From Asticcacaulis sp. AC460 (lineage in GTDB: Bacteria; Pseudomonadota; Alphaproteobacteria; Caulobacterales; Caulobacteraceae): DNA of 64,000 bases. Of the stretch, positions 27,825 through 38,241 are shown piece after piece; the stretch's first letter is position 1; the number at the start of each line of letters is the position of its first letter. Location of the stretch: the NCBI RefSeq assembly GCF_000495795.1, contig NZ_AWGD01000042.1, forward strand, positions 1 to 64,000, read 5' to 3'. The notes under the pieces are model-generated. The model ran no database searches, was not told where the DNA came from, and worked only from the letters and a program-made list of their open reading frames with translations. The translations under genes were made by a program, and so were the position numbers.

Positions 27825-29542
27825 TGTTCTCCAAAATCCTGATCGCCAATCGCGGTGAAATCGCCCGCCGCATCATCCGCACCTGTAAGCGGATGGGCGT
27901 GCGTACCGTCGCCGTCTATTCCGAAGCCGACAAGCAGGCGCCTTTCATCCGTGAAGCCGACGAAGCCGTCCTGATCGGCCCGGCGGCCGCCAGCGACTCT
28001 TACCTGCGCGGTGATCGTATCGTCGCCGTGGCCGTCGAGCACGGCGCCCAGGCCGTCCACCCGGGCTACGGCTTCCTGTCGGAAAATGTCGAGTTCGCCC
28101 GCGCTTGTGAAGCCGCGGGCGTCACCTTTATCGGCCCTACCCCCGAAGCCATCTCGGCCATGGCGCTGAAAGGCGCAGCCAAGGCCCTGATGACCAAAGC
28201 CGGCGTCCCAGTTACCCCCGGCTATCACGGCGATGATCAGTCTCCGGACAAACTGTTTACGGAGGCCCAAAGCATCGGCTGGCCGGTCCTTATCAAGGCC
28301 GTCGCCGGTGGCGGCGGCAAGGGCATGCGCCGGGTCGACAGTGCCGAAGATTTCGCCGATGCCCTGACCTCGGCCCAACGCGAAGGTCGGAACGCCTTCA
28401 GCGACCCCAAGGTGCTGATCGAGAAATATATCGAGGTGCCACGTCACATCGAAATCCAGGTCTTCGGCGACAAACATGGCCAAGTCATACATCTGTTCGA
28501 ACGCGATTGTTCGCTGCAACGCCGCCACCAGAAGGTCATCGAGGAAGCCCCGGCCCCCAACCTGCCCGAAACCCTGCGCCAGACCATGGGCCAGGCCGCT
28601 GTCCGCGCCGCCCAGGCGATCGGCTACCATGGCGCCGGCACGGTCGAATTCATCGTCGATGTCGGCAACGGCATCGCCAAAGCCGATTTCTACTTCATGG
28701 AGATGAATACTCGTTTACAGGTCGAGCATCCTGTAACCGAGGAGATCACCGGCCTGGACCTGGTCGAATGGCAGCTCCGCGTCGCCGCCGGTGAACCCCT
28801 GCCGAAATTGCAAGACGACCTAACCATCAACGGCCATGCCATCGAAGCCCGCCTCTATGCCGAAGATCCGCAGAACGACTTCCTGCCGGCGACCGGTCGC
28901 CTGACCCAGCTCGACTTTCCGGCCTGGGCACGCGTCGAAAGCGCCGTCGAACAGGGCGACGAGGTCAGCGTCTTCTACGACCCGATGATCGCCAAGCTGG
29001 TCGTCCACGGCCGCGACCGTACCCACGCCCTGGCGCGGATGCGCGAGGTCCTGGTCGAAACCCGGCTGAGGGGCCTGGCGACCAACCTGGCCTTCCTGCG
29101 TCGCGTGGTAAGCGATCCGGACTTTGCCGCCGCCGACATCGATACCGGTTTTATCGCCCGCCATATCGACCGCCTGACCCAGCCTTGGCCCGACGCGATA
29201 CCACCCGCCCACGCCGTCGCCGCCGATCCCGGCTCGCCATGGAACGACACCACCGGCTGGTGGCTGAATCTGCCCCCGCGACCCCACCTGCATCTGGCCG
29301 TGCGCGACGCCGATGAAGCCGCCACCGCGCCGGGCGAGGTCCACGCCCCCATGCCGGGCAAGGTCATCGACGTCTTCGTCACTGTCGGCGACACGGTCGA
29401 CAAGGGCCAGAAGCTGCTGATCCTCGGCGCCATGAAGATCGAACACACCCTGAAGGCCGCCCGTCCCGGCACCGTAAAGGCCGTCCATGTCCGCACCGAC
29501 GACCAGGTCGGCGACAAGGCCCTGCTGGTCGAAATCGAATAG
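27824..29542 (+). CDS. mccA: Methylcrotonyl-CoA carboxylase biotin-carboxylase (alpha) subunit
   Basis: The biotin carboxylase/biotin carrier subunit, which carboxylates its own biotin with ATP and bicarbonate. The biotin carboxylase domain covers about residues 1-445 (ATP-grasp, including GGGGKGMRRV and HIEIQVFGD). A C-terminal biotinyl domain has the biotinylated lysine in ILGAMKIEH (about 537). At 572 residues it is shorter than the common 650-670, the shortening lying between carboxylase and biotinyl domains. No motif is lost, so activity is expected. Confidence 0.93.
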   Translation: MFSKILIANRGEIARRIIRTCKRMGVRTVAVYSEADKQAPFIREADEAVLIGPAAASDSYLRGDRIVAVAVEHGAQAVHPGYGFLSENVEFARACEAAGVTFIGPTPEAISAMALKGAAKALMTKAGVPVTPGYHGDDQSPDKLFTEAQSIGWPVLIKAVAGGGGKGMRRVDSAEDFADALTSAQREGRNAFSDPKVLIEKYIEVPRHIEIQVFGDKHGQVIHLFERDCSLQRRHQKVIEEAPAPNLPETLRQTMGQAAVRAAQAIGYHGAGTVEFIVDVGNGIAKADFYFMEMNTRLQVEHPVTEEITGLDLVEWQLRVAAGEPLPKLQDDLTINGHAIEARLYAEDPQNDFLPATGRLTQLDFPAWARVESAVEQGDEVSVFYDPMIAKLVVHGRDRTHALARMREVLVETRLRGLATNLAFLRRVVSDPDFAAADIDTGFIARHIDRLTQPWPDAIPPAHAVAADPGSPWNDTTGWWLNLPPRPHLHLAVRDADEAATAPGEVHAPMPGKVIDVFVTVGDTVDKGQKLLILGAMKIEHTLKAARPGTVKAVHVRTDDQVGDKALLVEIE

Positions 29543-29551
29543 GAACTGAAT

Positions 29552-30718
29552 ATGCTGGACTTCCCCCATTTGAACTTCGGTCACGGCGAAGACATCGACG
29601 CCCTGCGTGAAGGCGTGCGCCGTTTCGCCGAGGTCGAAATCTCGCCGCTGGCCAACGAGACCGACCGCGACGATCAGTTCCCCATGCACCTGTGGAAGGC
29701 CATGGGCGATATGGGCGTGCTGGGCCTGACGGTGCCGGAAATCCATGGCGGCGCCGCCATGGGCTACCTGGCCCATGTCATCGCCATGGAAGAGATTTCG
29801 CGCGCCTCAGCCAGCATCGGGCTTTCGTACGGCGCCCACTCCAATCTCTGCGTCAACCAGATCAACCGCAACGGCACGCCCGAGCAAAAGGCGAAATACC
29901 TGCCGAAACTGATCTCCGGCGAACATGTCGGGGCGCTGGCCATGTCGGAAACCGGCGCCGGATCGGACGTGGTGTCGATGCGCCTGCGCGCCGACCGCAA
30001 GAACGACCGCTATGTCCTCAACGGCTCCAAAATGTGGATCACCAATGGCCCCGACGCCGACGTGTTGGTGGTCTATGCCAAGACCGATATGGACGCCGGC
30101 TCCAAAGGCATCACCGCCTTCCTGATCGAGAAAGAATTCATCGGCTTCTCGGTGGCGCAGAAACTGGACAAGCTGGGCATGCGCGGCTCGCACACCGGCG
30201 AGCTCGTCTTTGAGGACTGCGAGGTCCCGTACGAGAATGTTCTGGGTACGGAGGGCCGTGGCGCGGCGGTGCTGATGTCGGGTCTCGACTACGAACGCGT
30301 GGTCCTGTCGGGCGGCCCGCTCGGCATCATGCGTGCCTGCCTGGATGCGGTTATCCCTTACATCCATGACCGCGAACAGTTCGGCCAGGCCATCGGCACC
30401 TTCCAGCTGATGCAGGGCAAGGTCGCCGACATGTATTCGACCTGGGCCGCCTGCCGCGCCTATGTCTATGCCGTTGCCCAGGCCTGCGACCGTGGCGAAA
30501 CCACACGCAAGGACGCCGCCGGCTGCATCCTCTATGCCGCTGAAAAGGCAACCTGGATGGCTGGCGAAGCCATCCAGTGCCTGGGTGGCAACGGCTATAC
30601 CAACGAATATCCGGTCGGCCGGCTGTGGCGCGATGCCAAGCTGTATGAGATCGGCGCCGGCACCTCGGAAATCCGCCGCATGCTGATCGGCCGCGAACTG
30701 TTCGAGGAAACCAAGTGA
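29552..30718 (+). CDS. ivd: Isovaleryl-CoA dehydrogenase
   Basis: An acyl-CoA dehydrogenase of 388 residues, oxidising isovaleryl-CoA to 3-methylcrotonyl-CoA and passing electrons to ETF. The FAD-binding segment [18 protein letters not shown] and the C-terminal [20 protein letters not shown] are visible. The glutamate in [11 protein letters not shown] sits where the catalytic base lies in isovaleryl-CoA dehydrogenases, rather than at the usual site of short-chain dehydrogenases. It catalyses the first committed step of the leucine operon. Confidence 0.95.
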   Translation: MLDFPHLNFGHGEDIDALREGVRRFAEVEISPLANETDRDDQFPMHLWKAMGDMGVLGLTVPEIHGGAAMGYLAHVIAMEEISRASASIGLSYGAHSNLCVNQINRNGTPEQKAKYLPKLISGEHVGALAMSETGAGSDVVSMRLRADRKNDRYVLNGSKMWITNGPDADVLVVYAKTDMDAGSKGITAFLIEKEFIGFSVAQKLDKLGMRGSHTGELVFEDCEVPYENVLGTEGRGAAVLMSGLDYERVVLSGGPLGIMRACLDAVIPYIHDREQFGQAIGTFQLMQGKVADMYSTWAACRAYVYAVAQACDRGETTRKDAAGCILYAAEKATWMAGEAIQCLGGNGYTNEYPVGRLWRDAKLYEIGAGTSEIRRMLIGRELFEETK

Positions 30719-31611
30719 GGCCGAACCGCGTCACCCTCTACGAAGTCGGCCCGCGCGACGGGCTCCAGGCCGAAACCGCCATGGTCTCGACCGCAGACAA
30801 GATTGCCCTGATCGACCGCCTGTCGGCTACCGGTTTGAGCTACATTGAGGCGGCCAGCTTCGTCTCGCCGAAATGGGTGCCGCAGATGGGCGACGCCGCC
30901 GAAGTCATGGCCGGCATCCAACGCTCCGTCCAATATCCGGTCCTGACGCCCAACCTGAAAGGCTATGAAGGCGCGCTTGCCGCTGGTGCTGATATCGTCG
31001 CCATCTTCGGCGCGGCCTCGGAATCGTTCAGTCAGAAAAACATCAACTGCTCGATCGCCGAAAGCCTAAACCGCTTTGCGCCGGTCTGCGACGCCGCCCG
31101 CCGCGACGGCGTCTATGTACGGGGTTACGTCTCCTGCGTCATCGGCTGTCCCTACGAAGGCAAGATCGCCCCCCAGGCCGTCGCCGACGTGGCAGAAGGC
31201 CTTTTGGACATGGGTTGCTATGAGATCAGCTTGGGCGACACCATCGGTGTGGGTACCCCGGCAGATGTCGCCAAATTACTGGACGTGATCAGCGCCCGTA
31301 TCTCCTCCGATAAGCTGGCGGTGCATTTCCACGACACCTATGGCCAAGCCCTGGCCAATATCCTGACCTCGCTGGATTACGGCATTGCGACCATAGACTC
31401 GTCGGTCGGCGGCCTGGGCGGCTGTCCCTATGCGCCGGGCGCCAGCGGCAATGTCGCCACCGAAGACGTACTATACATGCTGAACGGCATGAATATCGAA
31501 ACCGGCGTCGATCTCGACAAAATCATCGAAGCCGCCTGGTTTATCTCAGATGTCCTCGGCCGGCCGCCCCGGTCGAAAGTGGCACTGGCGATGCGGCCTA
31601 CTTCCCCATAG
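30715..31611 (+). CDS. mvaB: Hydroxymethylglutaryl-CoA lyase
   Basis: Cleaves HMG-CoA into acetyl-CoA and acetoacetate, ending leucine degradation. The 298-residue TIM barrel has [12 protein letters not shown] near the N-terminus, and the lyase signature [20 protein letters not shown] with the catalytic cysteine at about 237. The GTG start at 30715 overlaps the ivd stop (GTGA). The last 14 bases overlap the convergent DUF2177 gene. Confidence 0.96.
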   Translation: MRPNRVTLYEVGPRDGLQAETAMVSTADKIALIDRLSATGLSYIEAASFVSPKWVPQMGDAAEVMAGIQRSVQYPVLTPNLKGYEGALAAGADIVAIFGAASESFSQKNINCSIAESLNRFAPVCDAARRDGVYVRGYVSCVIGCPYEGKIAPQAVADVAEGLLDMGCYEISLGDTIGVGTPADVAKLLDVISARISSDKLAVHFHDTYGQALANILTSLDYGIATIDSSVGGLGGCPYAPGASGNVATEDVLYMLNGMNIETGVDLDKIIEAAWFISDVLGRPPRSKVALAMRPTSP

Positions 31612-32005
31612 CCCTGACCAGAAACACCGTCGCCAAGCCCGTCGTCAGGGTCAGGAACGTCCCCCAGGCCATATCGATTGCCGTTAACTTCCACTGCCAT
31701 CCGGCGATAACCGACTGCGCCGTCAGGTCATAGGTGCCATAGGCCACCAACCCGAGCAAACCCGACCGGAACGCCACCGCACCCCAGCCCTGGCGCTGCT
31801 CCAGGGCCGGCAGCAGCACCAGCCAGGTCAGACCGAAAATATACAGAACGTAGAAAATCCCCGCCGCCACATAGTCCGGCGGGAACTTCAGCAGACTCCC
31901 CATCATCGGCGTATACAACAGCGGCGACATGGTGCTCAGCCAGATACCGTCCAGGGCCAGCATGACCCCCGCCGCAATCAGAAAAGTCAGCCCAAACCGC
32001 TTCAT
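31598..32005 (-). CDS. DUF2177 family membrane protein
   Basis: A 135-residue integral membrane protein with four hydrophobic helices and the family pattern [14 protein letters not shown] near the N-terminus and [12 protein letters not shown] in the third helix. Function is unknown; DUF2177 genes are recurrently found in RpoE/ChrR (ECF11) regulons. It follows chrR with 3 bases between the chrR stop and its ATG, so it belongs to the sigma operon. Confidence 0.85.
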   Translation of the reverse strand: MKRFGLTFLIAAGVMLALDGIWLSTMSPLLYTPMMGSLLKFPPDYVAAGIFYVLYIFGLTWLVLLPALEQRQGWGAVAFRSGLLGLVAYGTYDLTAQSVIAGWQWKLTAIDMAWGTFLTLTTGLATVFLVRAMGK

Positions 32006-32008
32006 CAC

Positions 32009-32668
32009 TCAGATCCCGGCGAACGGCTGCAATATCCAGGCGATCAGGCTCTGCGGCACGATCGGACCTTCCTGCACCACCAGGCACAGACAATCATCAT
32101 CGCCTTCCATGGACGGGGTATGGTTCTGGTCGCTTTCATCGCACATGGCAAAGTCGCCCGGCCCATACCGCCCCTTATGATCGCGATAGCGTCCATGCAG
32201 CATGACGGTGATTTCGCGGCCGCGATGGGTATGCTCCGGCATCTGCAGGCCCGACTTGACCGACATCAGATAGGTCTTCGAACCCTTGGGCGCGCCTTCC
32301 AACTCGATCGGCGCCATCCACACCCCGGGCGCCGCCCAATGACGGTTCTTGATCTTCACCGCTTTCAACGACTCGGGCAGGTCGAACCCCTCCAGGAAAG
32401 CCGGCCGGCGAACCGTTTCCACAACTTCGTCCGCCTCCGGACGTTCGATCCGCGCCAGTGCCAGGTCCAGCGCATTGTTGGACATGGCTACCCCGTCGAG
32501 TTCCTCCAGCATCGCCCCACCCATGATGTCGAACAGCCTCAGGTCACCGCGGCAATGCGGGCAGGTCTCGGCGTGGGTCTGCATGGCCAGGGCCATGCCG
32601 GGCGCCAGGGCGCCGCGGTGATAGTCCCACAGCAGGTCTTCGCCGGGATGGTGGTTCGGGGTACTCAT
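32009..32668 (-). CDS. chrR: ChrR-type zinc anti-sigma factor
   Basis: A 219-residue anti-sigma factor. The N-terminal zinc domain HxxxCxxC (HAETCPHC, about 32-39) with an earlier histidine binds the sigma factor. A C-terminal cupin domain has MPEHTHRGREITVMLHGRY. In Rhodobacter, ChrR inhibits RpoE until singlet oxygen triggers its release, and the cupin is needed for the signal. The stop of the sigma gene and ATG of chrR overlap by 4 bases, so their stoichiometry is coupled. Confidence 0.93.
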   Translation of the reverse strand: MSTPNHHPGEDLLWDYHRGALAPGMALAMQTHAETCPHCRGDLRLFDIMGGAMLEELDGVAMSNNALDLALARIERPEADEVVETVRRPAFLEGFDLPESLKAVKIKNRHWAAPGVWMAPIELEGAPKGSKTYLMSVKSGLQMPEHTHRGREITVMLHGRYRDHKGRYGPGDFAMCDESDQNHTPSMEGDDDCLCLVVQEGPIVPQSLIAWILQPFAGI

Positions 32669-33294
32669 ACGCGGTCTCCAGGTACTAAGGCGGCCATGGC
32701 GGTCTTCAGCCGCGTCATCGCCAGGCGCAGACGCGACTTCACCGTCCCCAGCGGCAGGGCCAGAGCAGCAGCAATGTCGCCATGCGACAGATCTTCATAA
32801 AACGACAGGCGCAGGATGGTCTTCTGCTCTTCGGGCAGGGTCTCCATCAAGCCGTTAATGGTGTGAACCGACTGCGAGTCGGCCAGTTGCTGATCGGCCG
32901 GTCGTGGCGGCTCGGACTGCCACAGGTCCTCGGGCAGCTCGCGGGTCCGCTTCGCCTTGCGCGCCGCATCGATGCGCAGATTGCGGGCGATGGAATATAT
33001 CCAAGTTACCGCCGTCGCCTTCGAGGCATCGAACATCTCGGCCTTGCGCCACACCTTCAAAAGCACGTCCTGAGCCAGGTCCTCGGCCTCCTGGGCGTTC
33101 ATGCCCTGGCCCATGACAAAGGCCTTCAACTTGGGTGCGAATCGCGTGAACAGCTGGGCATAGGCCTGACGGTCCCGCGACTGCGCAATCCGCGCGATCA
33201 GCGCTTCGGGAGTCGTTATCACTGGTCCCAGGCTGTCATCCTTCATGGGCATCAGCGTAACAAGGTTGTCGTAACGATCAAGGTGCATTTTCAT
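32665..33294 (-). CDS. rpoE: ECF sigma factor RpoE (ECF11/ChrR-linked)
   Basis: An ECF sigma factor with region 2 (YAQLFTRFAPKLKAF through LLKVWRKAEMFD) and region 4 (LRLSFYEDLSHGDIAAALAL, then GTVKSRLRLA). It pairs with ChrR, giving the singlet-oxygen-type stress pathway. The frame reaches far upstream (to 33636), but the predicted sigma-E promoter at 33330-33359 lies inside that extension, so a start below it is required. ATG 33294 gives a ~30-base leader; 33252 and 33246 are alternatives. Autoregulated by the promoter upstream. Confidence 0.9.
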   Translation of the reverse strand: MKMHLDRYDNLVTLMPMKDDSLGPVITTPEALIARIAQSRDRQAYAQLFTRFAPKLKAFVMGQGMNAQEAEDLAQDVLLKVWRKAEMFDASKATAVTWIYSIARNLRIDAARKAKRTRELPEDLWQSEPPRPADQQLADSQSVHTINGLMETLPEEQKTILRLSFYEDLSHGDIAAALALPLGTVKSRLRLAMTRLKTAMAALVPGDRV

Positions 33295-33329
33295 TCGTGA
33301 CCAGACCCGCCAACAGCCGGGTTTCGCCA

Positions 33330-33359
33330 AGTTTACGGCGGGCTGGCGGCTGTGGATCA
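33330..33359 (-). promoter_or_regulatory. Sigma-E promoter of rpoE-chrR (TGATCC-N18-TAAACT)
   Basis: Read on the minus strand: TGATCC at 33359-33354, an 18-base spacer, and TAAACT at 33335-33330. This follows the sigma-E consensus of the ChrR system as known from Rhodobacter (-35 TGATCC, -10 TAA-rich). It indicates positive autoregulation. Confidence 0.75.
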
Positions 33360-33392
33360 TTCCGCGAGCGTAAATTTTTGCCGGCCCCTCTG

Positions 33393-33422
33393 TGATCCAT
33401 CCCCAACGCAACCGCGTAAGTT
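33393..33422 (+). promoter_or_regulatory. Sigma-E promoter of the flavin oxidoreductase operon (TGATCC-N18-TAAGTT)
   Basis: TGATCC (33393-33398), 18 bases, then TAAGTT (33417-33422). The spacing equals that of the divergent promoter. A transcript starting near 33430 puts the ATG at 33452, so it decides that start against the longer reading frame from 33392. Confidence 0.78.
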
Positions 33423-33451
33423 CTTTATGTTTACGGCCGTTGAGGTTCCCC

Positions 33452-34837
33452 ATGCATGATCTGATCGATAGCACGTCCGCCTTGCGCCGTCCTGCCGGGC
33501 GCCGCCGCGTCGCCGTGGTCGGTTCGGGAATTGCCGGCCTGTCCGCCGCCTGGCACCTGCACCCCCACTGCGACATCACAGTTTTCGAGAGCAGCGACCG
33601 GCCCGGCGGCCACAGCCATTCGGTCAATGCCGGCACCGACGATCAGCCCCTATGGGTCGATATGGGCTTTATCGTCTTCAATGAGCCCTGCTACCCCAAC
33701 CTGGTCGCCCTGTTCGACCACCTTAAGGTCGACCATCAACTTACGGACATGTCGTTCGGCGTCAGCGTCGACGCCGGTTCGCTGGAATACGGTTCGATCG
33801 GCTTCAAAGGCCTGTTCGCCCAACGCCGCAACCTGTTCCGCCCGCGCTTCCTGAGCCTCCTGGTCGACGTCGTCCGATTCTACCGCGAAGCCCCCAAGGA
33901 CCTCGCCGCCCTTACCCGCGAAGGCTACCGCCTGGGCGATTACCTGCGCGACCGCAACTATGGCCGTGCCTTTATCGACGATCACCTGCTGCCCCAGGCG
34001 GCCGCCATCTGGTCGACCTCGGCGCGCCAGATCATGGACTATCCCTTCCGCGCCTTTATCGCCTTCTTCGAAAACCACGGCCTGCTAAAGATCACCGACC
34101 GCATCCTGTGGCGCAGCGTCGTCGGCGGCGCCCAGGCCTACCTGCAAAAGCTGATCGCCCCCTTCCACGACCGCATCCGCACCAATAGCGCCATCATCGC
34201 CGCCCAGCGCAGCGCCCACGGCGTGGTCCTGACCGATGCCCATGGCGCGACGCACATCTTCGATGACGTCGTCTTCGCCACCCACGCCGACGTCACCCTG
34301 AAAATCCTCAGCGACGCCACGGCCGACGAACAGCGCACCCTGGGCGCCTTTCCCTATACCCAGAACGAAGTCGTGCTGCACACTGACGCCAGCTTCATGC
34401 CCAACCGCAAGGATGCCTGGTCAGCCTGGAACTACCGCGGTGAACGCGGCGCCGGCGACGAACAGCAGCTGTGCGTCACTTACTGGATGAACCTGCTTCA
34501 GGTGCTGAAGACCGACCGGAACTACTTCGTCACCCTGAACCCGACCCACGCCGTGGATCCAGCCAAAACCATTAAGCGCATCGTCTTCGAGCATCCGCTG
34601 TTCAACGCCGCTGCTATCGCCGCCCAGAACGATCTGCCAGCCTTGCAAGGCGTCAATCGGACTTGGTTCTGCGGCGCCTATTTCGGCTCGGGTTTCCACG
34701 AAGACGGCCTGCAGTCGGGCCTGGCCGTGGCCGAGGCCATCACCGGCGTCGCCCGTCCGTGGGACTTCGACTGGAGCAAGAGCCGCATTCGCTACAATCC
34801 GTGGGCCTCCCCGGAGGTTCTGGAGGCCGCTGAATGA
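33452..34837 (+). CDS. FAD-dependent amine-oxidase-type oxidoreductase (ChrR regulon type)
   Basis: A 461-residue flavoprotein with the dinucleotide motif VVGSGIAGLSAAWHL at the start, the following PGGHSHS, and the C-terminal FAD motif WFCGAYFGSGFHEDGLQSGL. It belongs to the amine oxidase/desaturase superfamily, and relatives in sigma-E regulons act on fatty acyl chains; a fatty acid desaturase role like UfaD of furan fatty acid synthesis is plausible but not shown. ATG 33452 has GAGG 7 bases before it and lies after the promoter. It overlaps the next gene by 4 bases. Confidence 0.85.
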   Translation: MHDLIDSTSALRRPAGRRRVAVVGSGIAGLSAAWHLHPHCDITVFESSDRPGGHSHSVNAGTDDQPLWVDMGFIVFNEPCYPNLVALFDHLKVDHQLTDMSFGVSVDAGSLEYGSIGFKGLFAQRRNLFRPRFLSLLVDVVRFYREAPKDLAALTREGYRLGDYLRDRNYGRAFIDDHLLPQAAAIWSTSARQIMDYPFRAFIAFFENHGLLKITDRILWRSVVGGAQAYLQKLIAPFHDRIRTNSAIIAAQRSAHGVVLTDAHGATHIFDDVVFATHADVTLKILSDATADEQRTLGAFPYTQNEVVLHTDASFMPNRKDAWSAWNYRGERGAGDEQQLCVTYWMNLLQVLKTDRNYFVTLNPTHAVDPAKTIKRIVFEHPLFNAAAIAAQNDLPALQGVNRTWFCGAYFGSGFHEDGLQSGLAVAEAITGVARPWDFDWSKSRIRYNPWASPEVLEAAE

Positions 34838-35607
34838 CGCCCTGCCTTTATGCCGGCGAAGTCGTGCACCAGCGTTTCGCACCGAAGGTCCACCGTCTGC
34901 GCTACCATATCTTCCAGGTCCTGCTCGACCTCGATCATCTGGATGGTTTGCCGCGGCTGATGTCGCGTAACCGCTTCAATCTGTTCGGCTTTTATGATCG
35001 CGACCACGGACCCGACCAGGCCGGCAGCCGTGATGCGCCCCTGAATGTTCGCATGCGGACCCTGCTGACCGACCACGGTCTTTATCATGATGGCGATCAG
35101 CTTTACCTGATGGCTATGCCGCGCGTCCTGGGCTTTGCCTTCAACCCGATCAGCCTCTATTTCGCCGTCCGCGACGGCCGGGTGACAACCGTCGTCTATG
35201 AGGTCAACAACACTTTCGGCGACCGTCACTCCTATGTCCTGCCGGTCCACGGCGACGGCCCGATCCGCCAGCACAGCGACAAGCGCCTGCATGTCTCACC
35301 TTTCATGGACATGAAGGACATGGCCTACGACTTCGATCTGATCGCACCCGGGGAACGTTTCGCCCTGAAGATCAACCTGCGCCAGGGCGAACGCGACATG
35401 CTGTTCGCGTCCTTTGTCGCCCCGCGCCAGACCTTGAACGACCGCAACCTGCTGCGGCTGTTCTTCGTCATGCCGCTGGTCACGCTCAAGGTCGTTCTGG
35501 GAATTCACTGGGAGGCCTTGCTCATCGCGCTGAAGGGCATCACATTGAAACCGAAGCCGCCGACGGCGCGGTCCAGCATCAGTGTCAGTGGCAGTCTTCG
35601 AGGATGA
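34834..35607 (+). CDS. DUF1365 family protein
   Basis: A 257-residue DUF1365 protein with the characteristic start CLYAGEVVHQRFAPKVHRLRY (quoted from the first residues, slightly shortened) and later FNPISLYF and SPFMDMKDMAYDF. Function unknown; DUF1365 nearly always follows this flavin oxidoreductase and often precedes a cyclopropane-fatty-acid synthase family gene. Here that methyltransferase is absent and a lipoprotein esterase follows. ATG overlaps the preceding stop. Confidence 0.88.
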   Translation: MTPCLYAGEVVHQRFAPKVHRLRYHIFQVLLDLDHLDGLPRLMSRNRFNLFGFYDRDHGPDQAGSRDAPLNVRMRTLLTDHGLYHDGDQLYLMAMPRVLGFAFNPISLYFAVRDGRVTTVVYEVNNTFGDRHSYVLPVHGDGPIRQHSDKRLHVSPFMDMKDMAYDFDLIAPGERFALKINLRQGERDMLFASFVAPRQTLNDRNLLRLFFVMPLVTLKVVLGIHWEALLIALKGITLKPKPPTARSSISVSGSLRG

Positions 35608-36446
35608 GTTTGACCAAACGCAGTTTTCTTGCCGTCGGCCTGGGCGCCTTCCTGGCTGGGTGCAATACCTTGAGCCTGTTCAACCGCTTCACGCCAAAGG
35701 ACAGCGGCGTTCGGCGTGTCGCGCACGACGTTGCCTTCGGTGACGACCCGCGCCAACGCTACGATGTCTACGCCCCAGCCGGCAAAACGAACCTTCCGGT
35801 TCTGGTGTTCTTCTACGGCGGCGGGTGGAACAGCGGCTCGAAAGACGACTACGCCTGGATGGGATACGCCCTGGCCTCGATAGGCTATGTCGTCGCCGTT
35901 CCCGACTACCGCCTGGTCCCGGAATTTCTGTATCCCGTCTTCCTCGAAGACAACGCCGCGGCGGTGAAACACATCCTGGCCCATGCCGCCGACTATGGCG
36001 GCGACAGCGCGCGGTTGGGCACGATCGGACAATCGGCCGGCGGCTATGCGGCAGTCATGATGGCGCTGGATCCGCGCTACTTGCCTGAGAGCACAGTCAA
36101 GGCCTGTGTTGGCATCGCCGGACCCTACGACTTCTATCCGTTCGATGTGCCGGCCTCGATCAACGCGTTCGGTAAATGGGCAAAGCCTGAAGAGACCCAA
36201 CCCATCACCTACGCCCGCAAGGTCGCGACGAAATTCCTGCTGCTGCAAAGCCGCGCCGACAAGGTGGTCGGCACGCACAATGCGGTCAATCTCGACAAGA
36301 AGCTTCGCGACGCCGGCACCGACGTAACCCTGAAACTGTACGACGGCCTGAGCCATCAGGACACAGCAGCGGTCTATTCGGTACCGTTCCGCAAGAAAGG
36401 CACGCTGTTCGAGGACACACGGACGTTCCTGTCGAGTGTGCTTTAA
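35604..36446 (+). CDS. Lipoprotein alpha/beta hydrolase (carboxylesterase/lipase)
   Basis: A 280-residue alpha/beta hydrolase with a lipobox (LAGC at about 17-20), so it is a lipoprotein. The oxyanion motif YGGGWNSG lies near residue 73, the nucleophile elbow GQSAGG near 142, and the catalytic acid and histidine are in SRADKVVG and GLSHQDT. It should hydrolyse an ester, perhaps an oxidised or modified lipid. It overlaps the DUF1365 stop (ATGA), so it is the last gene of the sigma-E operon before a terminator. As a member of this regulon it is unusual. Confidence 0.85.
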   Translation: MSLTKRSFLAVGLGAFLAGCNTLSLFNRFTPKDSGVRRVAHDVAFGDDPRQRYDVYAPAGKTNLPVLVFFYGGGWNSGSKDDYAWMGYALASIGYVVAVPDYRLVPEFLYPVFLEDNAAAVKHILAHAADYGGDSARLGTIGQSAGGYAAVMMALDPRYLPESTVKACVGIAGPYDFYPFDVPASINAFGKWAKPEETQPITYARKVATKFLLLQSRADKVVGTHNAVNLDKKLRDAGTDVTLKLYDGLSHQDTAAVYSVPFRKKGTLFEDTRTFLSSVL

Positions 36447-36454
36447 CTCATCAA

Positions 36455-36484
36455 AAAGCCCTCCGGACCGAACCGGAGGGCTTT
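36455..36484. terminator. Bidirectional intrinsic terminator
   Basis: AAAGCCCTCCGG (36455-36466) and CCGGAGGGCTTT (36473-36484) form 12 perfect pairs; T-rich tracts follow on both strands. It separates the sigma-E operon from the convergent atp operon. Confidence 0.92.
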
Positions 36485-36508
36485 CTCATCTCATCGTCAA
36501 ACCGGCGC

Positions 36509-36783
36509 TTAGTGAACCGTTTCGACATATTCCTCGGCCGATTCAGCCAGGATGGTCATGCCGTCTTCGCTGACGTCGGCAAAGCCGCCGCGCACCTGGA
36601 AGACGCGCTTGCTCGTGCCGTCCAGGATGACCACCGGACCTTCGGACAGGGTGGTCATGAAGGGCGCGTGGTTGGCCAGGACGCCGAATTCACCTTCGGA
36701 GCCAGGCGCCACCACCTGGTCGACTTCGCCTTCGAACAGCTTGGCTTCCGGCGTTACCAGCGATACGTGCAGTTTCTCGGCCA

Positions 36784-36784
<1 letters not shown>
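36509..36784 (-). CDS. atpC: ATP synthase epsilon subunit, short form
   Basis: A 91-residue epsilon subunit covering only the N-terminal beta-sandwich (EGEVDQVVAPGSEGEFGVLA, LSEGPVVIL). The usual C-terminal helical hairpin that inhibits ATP hydrolysis is missing; such short forms are known in some alphaproteobacteria. It links the central stalk to the c-ring. Last gene of atpHAGDC; ATG at 36784 touches the end of atpD. Confidence 0.95.

Positions 36785-38241
<1,457 letters not shown>

Noticed and set aside
33351-33359. TGTGGATCA, the reverse of a Caulobacter G-box (TGATCCACA)
   Set aside because: It is the -35 element of the rpoE promoter extended by chance; no second box nearby.
33392-33451. 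N-terminal extension of the flavin oxidoreductase gene
   Set aside because: It spans the sigma-E promoter; the start at 33452 has a ribosome binding site and typical N-terminus.
32665-33636. rpoE extended to 323 codons
   Set aside because: The extra part overlaps its own promoter and the opposite operon's start; sigma region 2 begins after 33250.
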